Of a DNA stretch of 30,630 bases, positions 22,569 through 29,854 are shown in pieces. Position 1 is the stretch's first letter, and every line of letters starts with the position of its first letter. Source of the stretch: a virus; IMG/VR virus record IMGVR_UViG_3300050014_000225, positions 1-30,630 of that record. One strand, 5' to 3'. The notes beneath the pieces were generated by a model, which was not told the DNA's origin, made no database searches, and saw only the letters and a list, made by a program, of their open reading frames with translations. The position numbers and the translations under genes are program-made.

Positions 22569-22832
22569 TTATTTTCCGAAAGCTATCCACGTTCCAGCTT
22601 TTCCAGATGTGAATATAATGGTTATTGCACTACCAGCTAGAGGAAAAGTTTCGTTTATTGTTACAGAGTCGGCAACAACCGAAGAACCTCCAGCATTAAC
22701 AGCCATTGTAAACACTGTTCCAAGACCAGTATCTATGTCTCCAGTAGTAACTCCAGAACCATCAAATGTTCCGTAAGTCACTCTCAAATTACCGAATACT
22801 GTTTGACCAGATACTACAGAAGTAAAAGCCAT
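22569..22832 (-). CDS. small structural beta protein, 87 residues
   Basis: A short, glycine- and threonine-rich protein with alternating strands (VFGNLRVTYGTFDGSG, IDTGLGTVFTMAVNAGGS, SAITIIFTSGKAGTWIAFGK). It directly follows the major capsid gene. This type is commonly seen near phage head genes, perhaps as a head fibre or decoration. No catalytic or metal motif. AGAAAGGA precedes the ATG. Confidence 0.5.
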   Translation of the reverse strand: MAFTSVVSGQTVFGNLRVTYGTFDGSGVTTGDIDTGLGTVFTMAVNAGGSSVVADSVTINETFPLAGSAITIIFTSGKAGTWIAFGK

Positions 22833-22862
22833 ATTAATCCTTTCTTTATATTAATTGATTAA

Positions 22863-24202
22863 TTAGGCTGCCGTGATGGTCATTACGCCCTGTTTCTGAC
22901 AGTTGGAAGCTGTAAGCTCACCCATCCAGATACATTTGGCGACCTTAGCATCTTGATTCTCTGGTTCTTGGAATTCACCAAACTTCATATCAGCCTGAGT
23001 GTGAACATTCAAGTCAATATAATTTGTGTTCAAGAAGTACATTCTAAGAGCAGTACAGTAGTAATCCCAAGTGATTGGAACACCCTTGAACAAAAGATTC
23101 TGGAAACCAGCATCAGCGGTCTTTGAGTCTTGGAATCTCTCTTGAGGAAGAAGAACTTTCTCATAGTATTCAAAAACTGTCTGAGTCGTGACGATAAGGT
23201 TTGGCTTGTCAGCCTGATCTTGCAAGGTACAAGAGTTGAAGATGGTTCTCATCGTATCAACACCATTAGCCGCAAAGGATGCAGCCGTACCTGTTTGTGG
23301 CTGCCACCAAGAATAAGTTGTCTTTGAAAGACCACCGAAAGTAGCAGTTGTTGACATTATATCAGTGATGGAGTGAATCTGAGAACCTGAGTCTGAAGAT
23401 GCTGTAAACAGAGCCTGACCAAGAGTCTGAGTAAGAGTTTTCTGAAGTTGGTCAGTTTTAGCTTTCAAAAGATCTACAATCTTTGAAGCGCCGTTGTTTT
23501 GTCGAGCCTCTTTACCAGAGATTGTGACAGTTCCGCCCAATTGTTTCCCAATTTTGTTATCGTAGGCTTTCTATTTCCTACCTCACTCTGTTCCCAGAGT
23601 GTTCAGATCATATCTTCCCTTTCGGGTTCCGCGCTTGTTGAGGATTATATTTATTCACCTCTGATCGTTACGGTGTCTAAGAGCCTTGCGTAATCTCTTA
23701 GCTAACCTCGGTATTGCCCACTATCTGGCGAAGATGTTGGGGTGTTCACCGATTCCACGGAATATTTTTTACCTAGTCGGAGTGCCTTACTTCCATAGTT
23801 ATCAGTTTTACGATGACATTGGACACATAAGGTCTGGCCGTTGTTGAGTTCAAATCGCATTTTTTCGTTTATAGTCCCTGCGAGTTGAATTGTCAATGTA
23901 CTAGGCTAACCAGACTTTTGACGCTATAAAGCGAAAGCGTAGTTATAAGAAGCCGCAGTGATACCATCTTGAGGAGTAGTATCAATTATACCGTAACCTG
24001 AGTACCAACCCACTGTGGAGTTTGTACCGTACATCAATGGTTTAACAATTTGAGTTCCACCATCAATCATTTTTTTGTTACCAGTAGAAAGTAACTTAGA
24101 CAAAAGCGGAGTTGATTTGAAAATGTTGTCAGACAACTTTTTCTCATAATTCGCTAAGGTTGTGCTAAGAACTGAATCTGGTACTGCAAATGTAAGTGCC
24201 AT
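22863..24202 (-). CDS. major capsid protein, gene split by a group I intron
   Basis: Exon 1 (24202 down to 23935 or 23929) encodes the N-arm and first part: MALTFAVPDSVLSTTLANYE, then KKMIDGGTQIVKPLMYG. Exon 2 (23548 down to 22863) encodes KQLGGTVTISGKEARQNNGA, AKTDQLQKTL and the rest. Joining YNYA or YNYAFA to WKQLGGTVTISG across the gap restores a continuous HK97-fold-like capsid protein of 317 or 319 residues. The x-W-K-Q...VxISG...N.G segment is common in such proteins. Without splicing the product stops after 92 residues. AAGGAT precedes the start. Gene order (scaffold before, small head proteins after) supports the call. The exact 5' splice base is one of two positions six bases apart. 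Confidence 0.85.
23549..23934 (-). other. group I intron inside the major capsid gene
   Basis: An insertion of 380 or 386 bases. The exon before ends in T and the intron ends in G, as group I introns require, and removal restores the reading frame with a tryptophan codon across the joint. Core elements on the minus strand: GATCA at 23666-23662 pairs with TGATC at 23610-23606 (P7). Between them a CCC-GAAA-GGG hairpin at 23626-23617 fits P8, and GAAGATATGATC resembles the conserved S element. After P7 come CACTCTG/CAGAGTG at 23601-23584 (P9) and GTAGG/CCTAC at 23581-23562 (P9.1). A CTAAGAG/CTCTTAG stem lies at 23701-23677 before P7. P1 and P3 were not settled by eye. Confidence 0.8.
23702..23896 (-). 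pseudogene. remnant of an HNH homing endonuclease inside the intron
   Basis: An open frame of 64 residues from a TTG carries only the second half of an HNH domain: NNGQTLCVQCHRKTDNYGS, with the CxxCH zinc and histidine unit, followed by an unrelated end overlapping the intron core. The first zinc pair and the catalytic histidine that precede this in intact enzymes are absent. No good ribosome site is seen. It is best read as the decayed nuclease that once carried the intron into the capsid gene. Confidence 0.6.
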
Positions 24203-24237
24203 TTTAATCCTTGAAATTTACATCTGTATCAGTGTTA

Positions 24238-24975
24238 TTAAAAACCTAATGTTGTTTTAGCCGCCTCAAATGCTTCCTCAAACGAACCAGCATCTTTTTT
24301 GGTGACTACATTAGAACTTGACGATGAAGCAGGATCTGAAAACTGACTTTTGCGAGCTATTTTAGCTTTAAATTCATCAGCACCAATTTGTTTAGCTTTC
24401 TGGAAAAGGATGTTTGATACAACATAGTCAAGAGGAATGTTCGGATTTTGTTTAGCCGATTCTTCAATCTCGTCATAGTTCTGTTGAATCAATTCTTCTC
24501 CGTACTTCGCAACAACCTGAGAAACTTCTTTTTCAATTGTCTGAGCTTGTACCTGTTGAGGTAAAGTTCCAAGTTTCTCGGTCACGATACTATCGAATAC
24601 TTCTTTTAAAGCCGCTCCCTCTGGCGAGTTCATATACTGCTGAACTTTAGATTTTGAGTCTTCAAGTTGTGGATCAGTCTGAACTGGAGGAATTGGTTTA
24701 TTAGCATCTAGCTGGTCTCCGACTTTAGTAATCGCTTGCATCTTTTTTGTGAAAGAAGATTGCATTTTCTTAGCTACTTTTTCAGCAGCTGCACGATACT
24801 TTTCGGGGACACTGTCTAAATTCTCGAAGTCGATAGCATCAAAATCGTAATCATCATCACCTGTTGATGCAGGTTCATTGTTTGGTTTTGCAGGTTCTGA
24901 ACCGACTGGCATCCCCGAAGCACCAATGGGGCTACCGCCGACAGGTTCTGTTCCACCTTCAAATGGTTCTGGCAT
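24238..24975 (-). CDS. capsid scaffolding protein
   Basis: A 245-residue acidic and helical protein. The N-terminus is proline- and glycine-rich with FEGGTEPVGGSPIG. Next comes an acidic patch (DDDYDFDAIDFENLD), then helices (PEKYRAAAEKVAKKMQSSFT) and a long coiled region. It ends in a short positively charged helix after SSSSNVVTKKD, as scaffolds do for binding the capsid protein. It sits between portal and capsid genes, the usual place. The ATG at 24975 is chosen over a TTG two codons earlier. The leader holds the three-way-junction RNA element. Confidence 0.78.
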   Translation of the reverse strand: MPEPFEGGTEPVGGSPIGASGMPVGSEPAKPNNEPASTGDDDYDFDAIDFENLDSVPEKYRAAAEKVAKKMQSSFTKKMQAITKVGDQLDANKPIPPVQTDPQLEDSKSKVQQYMNSPEGAALKEVFDSIVTEKLGTLPQQVQAQTIEKEVSQVVAKYGEELIQQNYDEIEESAKQNPNIPLDYVVSNILFQKAKQIGADEFKAKIARKSQFSDPASSSSSNVVTKKDAGSFEEAFEAAKTTLGF

Positions 24976-24997
24976 TTTCAACTCACTTTCTAATTGT

Positions 24998-25015
24998 GAC
25001 TGCTAAATTGCAGTC
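24998..25015 (-). other. short hairpin in the scaffold gene leader
   Basis: GACTGC and GCAGTC form a 6-bp perfect stem with an AATTTA loop on the minus strand. It lies between the three-way-junction element and the scaffold ribosome site, so it would stand just upstream of where ribosomes load. Confidence 0.45.
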
Positions 25016-25019
25016 TTGT

Positions 25020-25082
25020 ATCTGGAGGGATTGGGTCGATTCAATCCTATTGTGTTTCTTACTCGAAGAAACGACTCCAGAT
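25020..25082 (-). other. three-way-junction RNA element with AATCGACC loop, copy 1
   Basis: An outer 8-bp stem ATCTGGAG/CTCCAGAT (25020-25027 with 25075-25082) encloses two hairpins. One is 25028-25047, GGATTG/CAATCC around loop AATCGACC. The other is 25054-25072, GTTTCTT/AAGAAAC around a 5-base loop. All three stems pair perfectly. The first hairpin shares its loop with the hairpin at 22532-22551 while its stem differs. It lies between the small gene ending at 25095 and the scaffold start. It is likely a leader or processing structure of the head mRNA; no known riboswitch class was recognised. Confidence 0.6.
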
Positions 25083-25094
25083 AAAAGACAAAAA

Positions 25095-25280
25095 TTAAGC
25101 GCCACCAACTGGTTCACTCTGTCGATCTAATCTCTTTTTAAGCAAATTCATCATTTCTACAACTTTAGGAGAAACCATATCTTTTACTTTTGAAGTTACT
25201 TCTGATTCTCCAAGAGATTTTTTCAATCTTGTGCCGACGTTTTCTTTGTCGTCTTGAATTGTAATTGTTATTGTACTCAT
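25095..25280 (-). CDS. hypothetical small protein between portal and scaffold, 61 residues
   Basis: It begins with a beta strand (STITITIQDD). Charged helices follow (NVGTRLKKSLGESE, VVEMMNLLKKRLDR). The start overlaps the portal stop (ATGA). It lies between portal and scaffold, so it may be a minor head-assembly factor. No family is recognised. Confidence 0.5.
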   Translation of the reverse strand: MSTITITIQDDKENVGTRLKKSLGESEVTSKVKDMVSPKVVEMMNLLKKRLDRQSEPVGGA

Positions 25281-27199
25281 TTGTTTCCTTCAGTTTTTAT
25301 TGGTGTTGGCTCTGTCATTGGGGTTGCCGCCATTTGTGATGGCTGCAGTCCAGCTTCCGCCTCTATCTGTCTTTTAACATCCTCAGGTAAATCTTTGTAA
25401 GAAATTGATTCAGATATTTTTTGTAATGGAGATGGTTCTGGTGGAGCAACTGGAGCAGGTGGTGGAGGAGGAGTGCCAGCAGAAACAGCATCGATTGGTT
25501 GACCATTTTCATCTACTGTTGGTTGATTGCCATCTAACCCTGATGTTTCATCAATCTGAGTATCAAATAAACTGTCATCCTTTTTATCGAATGATTCCAA
25601 AACCCATTTACGAAGTTGGTTTCTACCTTTAACTGGAATTGTCAAATCCTGATTAAAAGTTTTGTAAAGCAAAATATTGTCCTGACGAAGTTGGTTTTTG
25701 TTTACTGGAGAAGCTGAGTTTGGTTGAATGTCAAAATCATATTCACCTTGAATTTGTTCTGGAGTTTTTGTGATCCAGTCGGCAGGAGTTTTACCCTCAC
25801 CAGCGATTTGAATACAAATATCTTCAGTCATATATTGTTGGACAACTTGGAATAATTTGTTCATAACTCTTCTAACAAAATCTTCAACTTGGCGTTTGTC
25901 GTCTTCTTTTCTGTTATTGGCAGAACCCTGAACCATCTGGGCTTCGCCGAGAGTTGTTTCAGTTTTAGGAATTACCGATGTGTCGTACTCAGAAACTCCA
26001 GATATTTTTGTCATATCTTGAATTATTTGGCTTGTTGTCATTGGGACAGTTTGATTTACTGTCGGATTTTCCAACGCCCTTAAGCCTGATTCTTCGTCAA
26101 GTTCAACCAAAGTATTATTTGGATCAGTTAGTTGAGATTTTTGAGTAGCAGTCATTTTGCCTTTATTGTAGGTGAACTTCTGGACAAAACTTCTAGCGTG
26201 GGTTGTTTGAATTGACTCCATTAAATCAAGTTCTTTTTGTTGGGTTTCCATCGGCTCAATGTCACCTATTGGAAAAAGACAATCTGGAACATTATATCCG
26301 TCAAGTTCCTCGTAAGGAAATTCTTTGTGGTCATATGGATTACTGCGAGTATTTAAAACAATATCCTGATCTGGAACGATGTACATTGAGGTTGTAACAA
26401 CGCCGTAACGATTCTTTTCCCAGTATTGGTAGTATTCTAATCTCTGTTCGTCTTCTTCGTCGTTTTCTGATTTTTCAAGTTTAATATCTTTATCAATTGT
26501 GGCATTTCCTTTTAAATTACCAGTATTTTTAAACTTTGGATTTGATTTTACATCTGCCAAAGGTTCAACTATTTTTTCTGCGCACCATCTTGAACCGTTT
26601 AAACCGTCGGTTGACTCTGGGTCGTAAATGAAAAAACCACGAGGATAAGCAACTCGTTTAATATAGAACCTATCAACTAATATTTTTACTTCTTCTTCAT
26701 TGGGAGTTTCTTTTCCAGTAACAAAGTTTTTAACTTTATCAATAGTTTTGTTAATGATTCCCTTTTTCTTGTTATCTTTCTGGTTATCTTCAATCTCGTA
26801 CTCAAACCCGATTTTAACAATACCACGACCAAAGGCGACTTTATCCAAAACAGCCTTTTTAATTTCATATTGCATCCCAATTTCTTTAGGTAAATATTCC
26901 ATCGTTGCTCGAACTGAATCGATATTAGCCAAAGTAATCTCTAAGGCGTCTGGAGTTATTTTTCTTTTAGGAGAAACAATTACTTCTGGATCTCTGAAGT
27001 AAAGAAATGGTAGTTTAGCTCGTATAATTGCGTGAATATATGGAACGGTGATTTGATCTAATCTAATATCATCGTCGTCGTAGTGTTTAATTTGTAAATA
27101 ACGTCTAAATTTCTCGAATTTAGTCTTATTTTCTTTTTCCCAGAATTTTTTACCTCTGGCAATTCTATTTTTAATGACTTTTGTGTCAGTTTTTGTCAT
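25277..27199 (-). CDS. portal protein
   Basis: A 640-residue protein with portal features. A charged N-terminal part (RGKKFWEKENKTKFEKFRRY) is followed by TVPYIHAIIRAKLPFLYFRDPEV, typical of the region where podovirus-like portals begin their wing. Later come PYEELDGYNVPDCLFPIGDI and METQQKELDLMESIQTTHA, a long helix as in the stem and crown. NNTLVELDEESGLRALENP comes near the loop that touches DNA. The C-terminus is proline-rich (GTPPPPPAPVAPPEPSP). It follows the terminase in the usual order, apart from the three small genes between. It forms the 12-fold ring through which DNA passes. Confidence 0.88.
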   Translation of the reverse strand: MTKTDTKVIKNRIARGKKFWEKENKTKFEKFRRYLQIKHYDDDDIRLDQITVPYIHAIIRAKLPFLYFRDPEVIVSPKRKITPDALEITLANIDSVRATMEYLPKEIGMQYEIKKAVLDKVAFGRGIVKIGFEYEIEDNQKDNKKKGIINKTIDKVKNFVTGKETPNEEEVKILVDRFYIKRVAYPRGFFIYDPESTDGLNGSRWCAEKIVEPLADVKSNPKFKNTGNLKGNATIDKDIKLEKSENDEEDEQRLEYYQYWEKNRYGVVTTSMYIVPDQDIVLNTRSNPYDHKEFPYEELDGYNVPDCLFPIGDIEPMETQQKELDLMESIQTTHARSFVQKFTYNKGKMTATQKSQLTDPNNTLVELDEESGLRALENPTVNQTVPMTTSQIIQDMTKISGVSEYDTSVIPKTETTLGEAQMVQGSANNRKEDDKRQVEDFVRRVMNKLFQVVQQYMTEDICIQIAGEGKTPADWITKTPEQIQGEYDFDIQPNSASPVNKNQLRQDNILLYKTFNQDLTIPVKGRNQLRKWVLESFDKKDDSLFDTQIDETSGLDGNQPTVDENGQPIDAVSAGTPPPPPAPVAPPEPSPLQKISESISYKDLPEDVKRQIEAEAGLQPSQMAATPMTEPTPIKTEGNK

Positions 27200-27200
27200 T

Positions 27201-27440
27201 TTATTTAGGATTTATTTTAATACAAACATTTTTATTAATCTTATACCCGAATGTGTGCATAATATTTCTTAAGGAATTGGCCGTTGTACCTTTTTTACCA
27301 ATTATCTGTGAAATATCTTCTTTTCCAGCATAGACATTGATTAAAACACCTCGATCGTCGATGGTTCTAATGAATGATAATTCTTTGGGATTACTAATAA
27401 GTGGTTCGATAATCATTTTCAAGTATGTTACTTCATCCAT
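27201..27440 (-). CDS. KH-domain RNA-binding protein, KhpA-like
   Basis: A 79-residue protein with a KhpA/YlqC-type KH fold: an N-terminal helix (YLKMIIEPLISNPKEL), two strands (LSFIRTIDD, VLINVYAG) and the RNA-contact helix-turn-helix IIGKKGTTANSLRNI at 46-60, with the G-x-x-G signature at Gly48-Lys-Lys-Gly51. KhpA is a bacterial RNA chaperone that works with KhpB. Its place between terminase and portal in a phage operon is unusual. AAGGAT precedes the ATG, with a terminator hairpin directly before that. Confidence 0.8.
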   Translation of the reverse strand: MDEVTYLKMIIEPLISNPKELSFIRTIDDRGVLINVYAGKEDISQIIGKKGTTANSLRNIMHTFGYKINKNVCIKINPK

Positions 27441-27454
27441 AATATCCTTAGATT

Positions 27455-27485
27455 AAAAAAAGAACCCAAAACAACGTGGGTTCTT
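27455..27485 (-). terminator. intrinsic terminator or attenuator before the KhpA-like gene
   Basis: On the minus strand AAGAACCC (27485-27478) pairs with GGGTTCTT (27467-27460) around a 10-base loop, followed by a run of T. This is a textbook intrinsic terminator. It lies between the DUF2292-like gene and the KhpA-like gene in the middle of the morphogenesis block, so genes further on need read-through, antitermination or another promoter. Confidence 0.75.
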
Positions 27486-27499
27486 CCCTTATTAGTTAT

Positions 27500-27528
27500 A
27501 TTAAACTCCGACTAAAAGGAGTTGTCAA
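27500..27528 (-). promoter_or_regulatory. candidate sigma-70 promoter overlapping inverted repeats
   Basis: Minus strand TTGACA at 27528-27523, 17 bases, then TTTAAT at 27505-27500. The spacer holds an inverted repeat AACTCC/GGAGTT (27504-27509 with 27518-27523), which could be an operator. Predicted initiation falls a few bases before the terminator hairpin, so the first product would be a short RNA of about 40 bases unless the hairpin is bypassed. Confidence 0.4.
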
Positions 27529-27531
27529 TAC

Positions 27532-27693
27532 CTACAACTGGATACTTTTAATAATCTCTTTTGCAATCACTGGAACACCATTTTTAACTACAATTTCAAC
27601 AGATCCATATCCGACTTGGCGGATAAGATTAATCAAGGCAATTTCTTCTCGTTGAAGAGAAACTATCTCAATTTTACTGTTGAATGTGACCAT
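27532..27693 (-). CDS. DUF2292/YezD-like small protein
   Basis: A 53-residue protein matching the DUF2292 pattern: a helix EEIALINLIRQVGYGSVEIV, then VKNGVPVIAKEIIKSIQL. The LI..I.YG.V...V.NG.PV pattern is characteristic. The family is widespread in bacteria and its role is unknown; it has been thought to bind nucleic acid. The ATG overlaps the stop of the C2H2 protein (TAATG). It ends right before the promoter and terminator elements. Confidence 0.7.
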   Translation of the reverse strand: MVTFNSKIEIVSLQREEIALINLIRQVGYGSVEIVVKNGVPVIAKEIIKSIQL

Positions 27694-27992
27694 TATTTAT
27701 GAGTTCTCATATGAGAGCCTAATCCAGCTTTTGAATCACAAACTTTTCCACAAACAGGACATTGAAATTCTGATGTTGGTTCAACAACTTCTTCAACTGG
27801 TTTACTTGTTGGCGCAACTGAGGGTGTTACCTCTTTAAAATAAATCTTGCCTTCACCATTGTAGCGCTGCATAAAATGAATTCCTTCTTCTTCTGTGACT
27901 TGTTTCTCTTCCTGTGGTTGGAAGTTAGTTACTACTTTTCCATCAATACCAACTGCATTTACCTCAACGAACGAATTGTTTTTGATTAACAT
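27693..27992 (-). CDS. protein with C-terminal C2H2 zinc finger
   Basis: A 99-residue protein. Residues 1-55 form a beta-rich domain (NSFVEVNAVGIDGKVVTNF, GEGKIYFKEV). A proline/valine/glutamate-rich linker leads to a classic C2H2 finger, C78-x2-C81-x12-H94-x3-H98, with the conserved leucine at 91 and the RTHK end. C2H2 fingers bind DNA or RNA and are rare but known in bacteria and phages. It directly follows the large terminase in the operon and could touch packaging DNA; that is inference. Confidence 0.72.
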   Translation of the reverse strand: MLIKNNSFVEVNAVGIDGKVVTNFQPQEEKQVTEEEGIHFMQRYNGEGKIYFKEVTPSVAPTSKPVEEVVEPTSEFQCPVCGKVCDSKAGLGSHMRTHK

Positions 27993-28001
27993 TGTTCTCC
28001 T

Positions 28002-29852
28002 TTATTTACTAATATATTTACTTCTTCTACTTTGAATCTCTGCTAAAGTTCCTGGAACTGAGTTTCTCGGAATATAACTTGGATCGACCGACACAGTATA
28101 TTCTCCCTTAAGTCCCCAATAAGCTAAAGCTGTAGCCATTATTAAGTCATCGTGGTAACCAGTCACCGCCCCGAAACCATTCTTAGAAGCGTCTTCAGTG
28201 TAAACGAATGTTCTAAGTTCTGAAATTATTCTTTCATCGTTCAGTTTGGCTTTGTTCTCACGCATCTTTTGAAGAAACGAATCTAATAATGTTTGTTTGT
28301 TGGCGTGGGTTGTTTTCCAGCCGTACTTCTCAATCTTTTTTCTGGAAACTGAATCAAACACTTCCCGCTTATAAATATTGGAATAACCAGCATCTCTTAA
28401 TTTTGTGAGTGTTGCCATTCCAGCGGCGTTGACTTCAATATTGGCTTTGGCGTTTCGGTACATTCTGCCAATTTGAGTAATCTTACTCGCTAGTTTATCG
28501 GCTGGTAATCTGTCTGTCCAAACCGCTACAACTTCTCCAGTTGCTTTTGAAACAACTACAATTCCTGATGGATCAACTACTCCCTCTGACGGATCAATTC
28601 CCATTTGGTATTCATCCTGAGTGTCCATTTCTTTAAAGATTGTAATTCCCTCAGTTACTCGAATCGGTTTGTTCTTAAGAAGATTCTGTTCTTGAATGTA
28701 CTCAACAGGAAAGTATGCTCCCTGAGCTGTGAATGTAGTTTCATCCCATATCCCGTAAACATATTGACGTTTCCAGGTTTCTGTTGAACCTTTTAAAAGA
28801 TTGTCGATGTACTCTTGACCCAAGTGTTTGGCGTTGTCCAAAGTGGAAGATTCGAAAACGTGATAGTCTGGATCAGATTCTTGTTTGTAAACTCTATATC
28901 CCCAAAACAAAGCTGGATTACAGGTCATCATAATCTGATGGACATACTTCGGTTCTCCTGGAGCTGTTTCGACTTTTCTTCTAAGACGACCACGAAGTCC
29001 GTGGAATACTGCCTCAGGAATTTCTTCAACCTGATCGATGGCGGCGAAACCCAAGTTAAGTGATTTAATTTCATTCTCTGAAACAGTGTCAAGGTGACGG
29101 AAAATTAACTGAGAGCCATTCTTTAAGTAAAGTCTCTGTTCTGAACGTGAATAGCTCTGAATCATATTCGGTGGACAGACTTCAAAAAAAGTTTGTTGGG
29201 TTGAGTCCTGAAGTTCCTGATAAGTTAAACGACCAAGTAATCCATAATTTCCAGGATAAGAAAGGTGCTGCATTATTTTGTGGCAAAGAATTAAAGTTTT
29301 ACCACTGTTACTGACAATGAAATCATTAGCATAAAACATATGGCTAATACAGTTTACTGTAATATCATAAACATTCTCTATTCCAAGTTTTTCATACTTT
29401 GTTATTGGGTGATAAGAATCAAATTTAATAAGTCTAATATTTTTTCCACCACCATCTAAATAATCAATTATTTTTCTTACAGACCAGAGTTCGTTTCTAT
29501 CAGGGTCGCCACTATCAACTAAATACTCGTGCTCTTCGCTGCCGTCTATATAAAAACCAAGTTCAGTTATTATACGATAAACTTGTTTTTTGCCACTATC
29601 TATTTTTCGTATAACGGTTGTCGGAATTGATCTACCACCATAATATACTCCCCAAATCACATCCCCAACTTTTACTTTTCCCATAGTTGTAGTTCCGCTG
29701 GGTGTTGCAATAATTGTTCTAGCTGGCAAACAACCAAAACCTCCTGAAAGTAATGGAAAACGAACATTTGTTTTATAAAAGTCCTCCTGCATCTTGGAGA
29801 GTTCCCATTCTTTTTCAACTGTGCCATCTTTTGCTTCGTAACTAATTTTCAA
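28002..29852 (-). CDS. terL: terminase large subunit carrying an in-frame intein
   Basis: 616 residues as encoded, 474 after removal of residues 41-182. It is the ATPase and nuclease motor that packages DNA through the portal. The joined Walker A is GGFG+SGKT. The Walker B equivalent is AAIDQVEEIP with Asp273 and a catalytic glutamate. The C-terminal RNase-H-like nuclease has an acidic GIDPSEGVVDPSG strand (about residue 435) and the DD pair in GYHDDLIMATALA near 580. Order (small subunit before, portal after) agrees. Without protein splicing the P-loop is broken, so the enzyme should be inactive until the intein leaves. The start ATG lies two bases after the stop of the small subunit. Confidence 0.95.
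   Translation of the reverse strand: MKISYEAKDGTVEKEWELSKMQEDFYKTNVRFPLLSGGFGCLPARTIIATPSGTTTMGKVKVGDVIWGVYYGGRSIPTTVIRKIDSGKKQVYRIITELGFYIDGSEEHEYLVDSGDPDRNELWSVRKIIDYLDGGGKNIRLIKFDSYHPITKYEKLGIENVYDITVNCISHMFYANDFIVSNSGKTLILCHKIMQHLSYPGNYGLLGRLTYQELQDSTQQTFFEVCPPNMIQSYSRSEQRLYLKNGSQLIFRHLDTVSENEIKSLNLGFAAIDQVEEIPEAVFHGLRGRLRRKVETAPGEPKYVHQIMMTCNPALFWGYRVYKQESDPDYHVFESSTLDNAKHLGQEYIDNLLKGSTETWKRQYVYGIWDETTFTAQGAYFPVEYIQEQNLLKNKPIRVTEGITIFKEMDTQDEYQMGIDPSEGVVDPSGIVVVSKATGEVVAVWTDRLPADKLASKITQIGRMYRNAKANIEVNAAGMATLTKLRDAGYSNIYKREVFDSVSRKKIEKYGWKTTHANKQTLLDSFLQKMRENKAKLNDERIISELRTFVYTEDASKNGFGAVTGYHDDLIMATALAYWGLKGEYTVSVDPSYIPRNSVPGTLAEIQSRRSKYISK
29307..29732 (-). mobile_element. mini-intein in the P-loop of the large terminase
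   Basis: 142 residues (41-182 of the precursor) with no endonuclease domain. Block A: Cys41 first, CLPARTIIATPSG, then GKVKVGD. Block B: IDGSEEHEYLV, where the histidine of the usual TxxH is kept and the threonine is Ser. Block F: ENVYDITVNCISHMFYAND. It ends FIVSN, so the last residue is Asn182 and the next, first of the C-extein, is Ser183. The residue before the Asn is Ser instead of the usual His, a variant known in some active inteins. Removal restores GGFGSGKT exactly. Confidence 0.93.
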
Positions 29853-29854
29853 TT

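Noticed and set aside
23702-23896. Intact homing endonuclease inside the intron
   Set aside because: The first half of the HNH domain is missing and no ribosome site is seen, so it is listed as a remnant.
23876-23900. TTGACA box as a promoter inside the capsid intron
   Set aside because: No -10 box at proper spacing, and it lies in the 5' part of a structured intron.
23541-23923. Two separate capsid genes instead of one interrupted gene
   Set aside because: Exon 2 has only a TTG without a ribosome site, the join restores a typical capsid motif in frame, and group I core helices are present between the halves.
25020-25082. tRNA or tRNA-like gene (GGTCGATTC resembles a T loop on the plus strand)
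   Set aside because: Only two internal hairpins, loop of eight instead of seven bases, no anticodon arm with a proper loop and no D-arm pattern.
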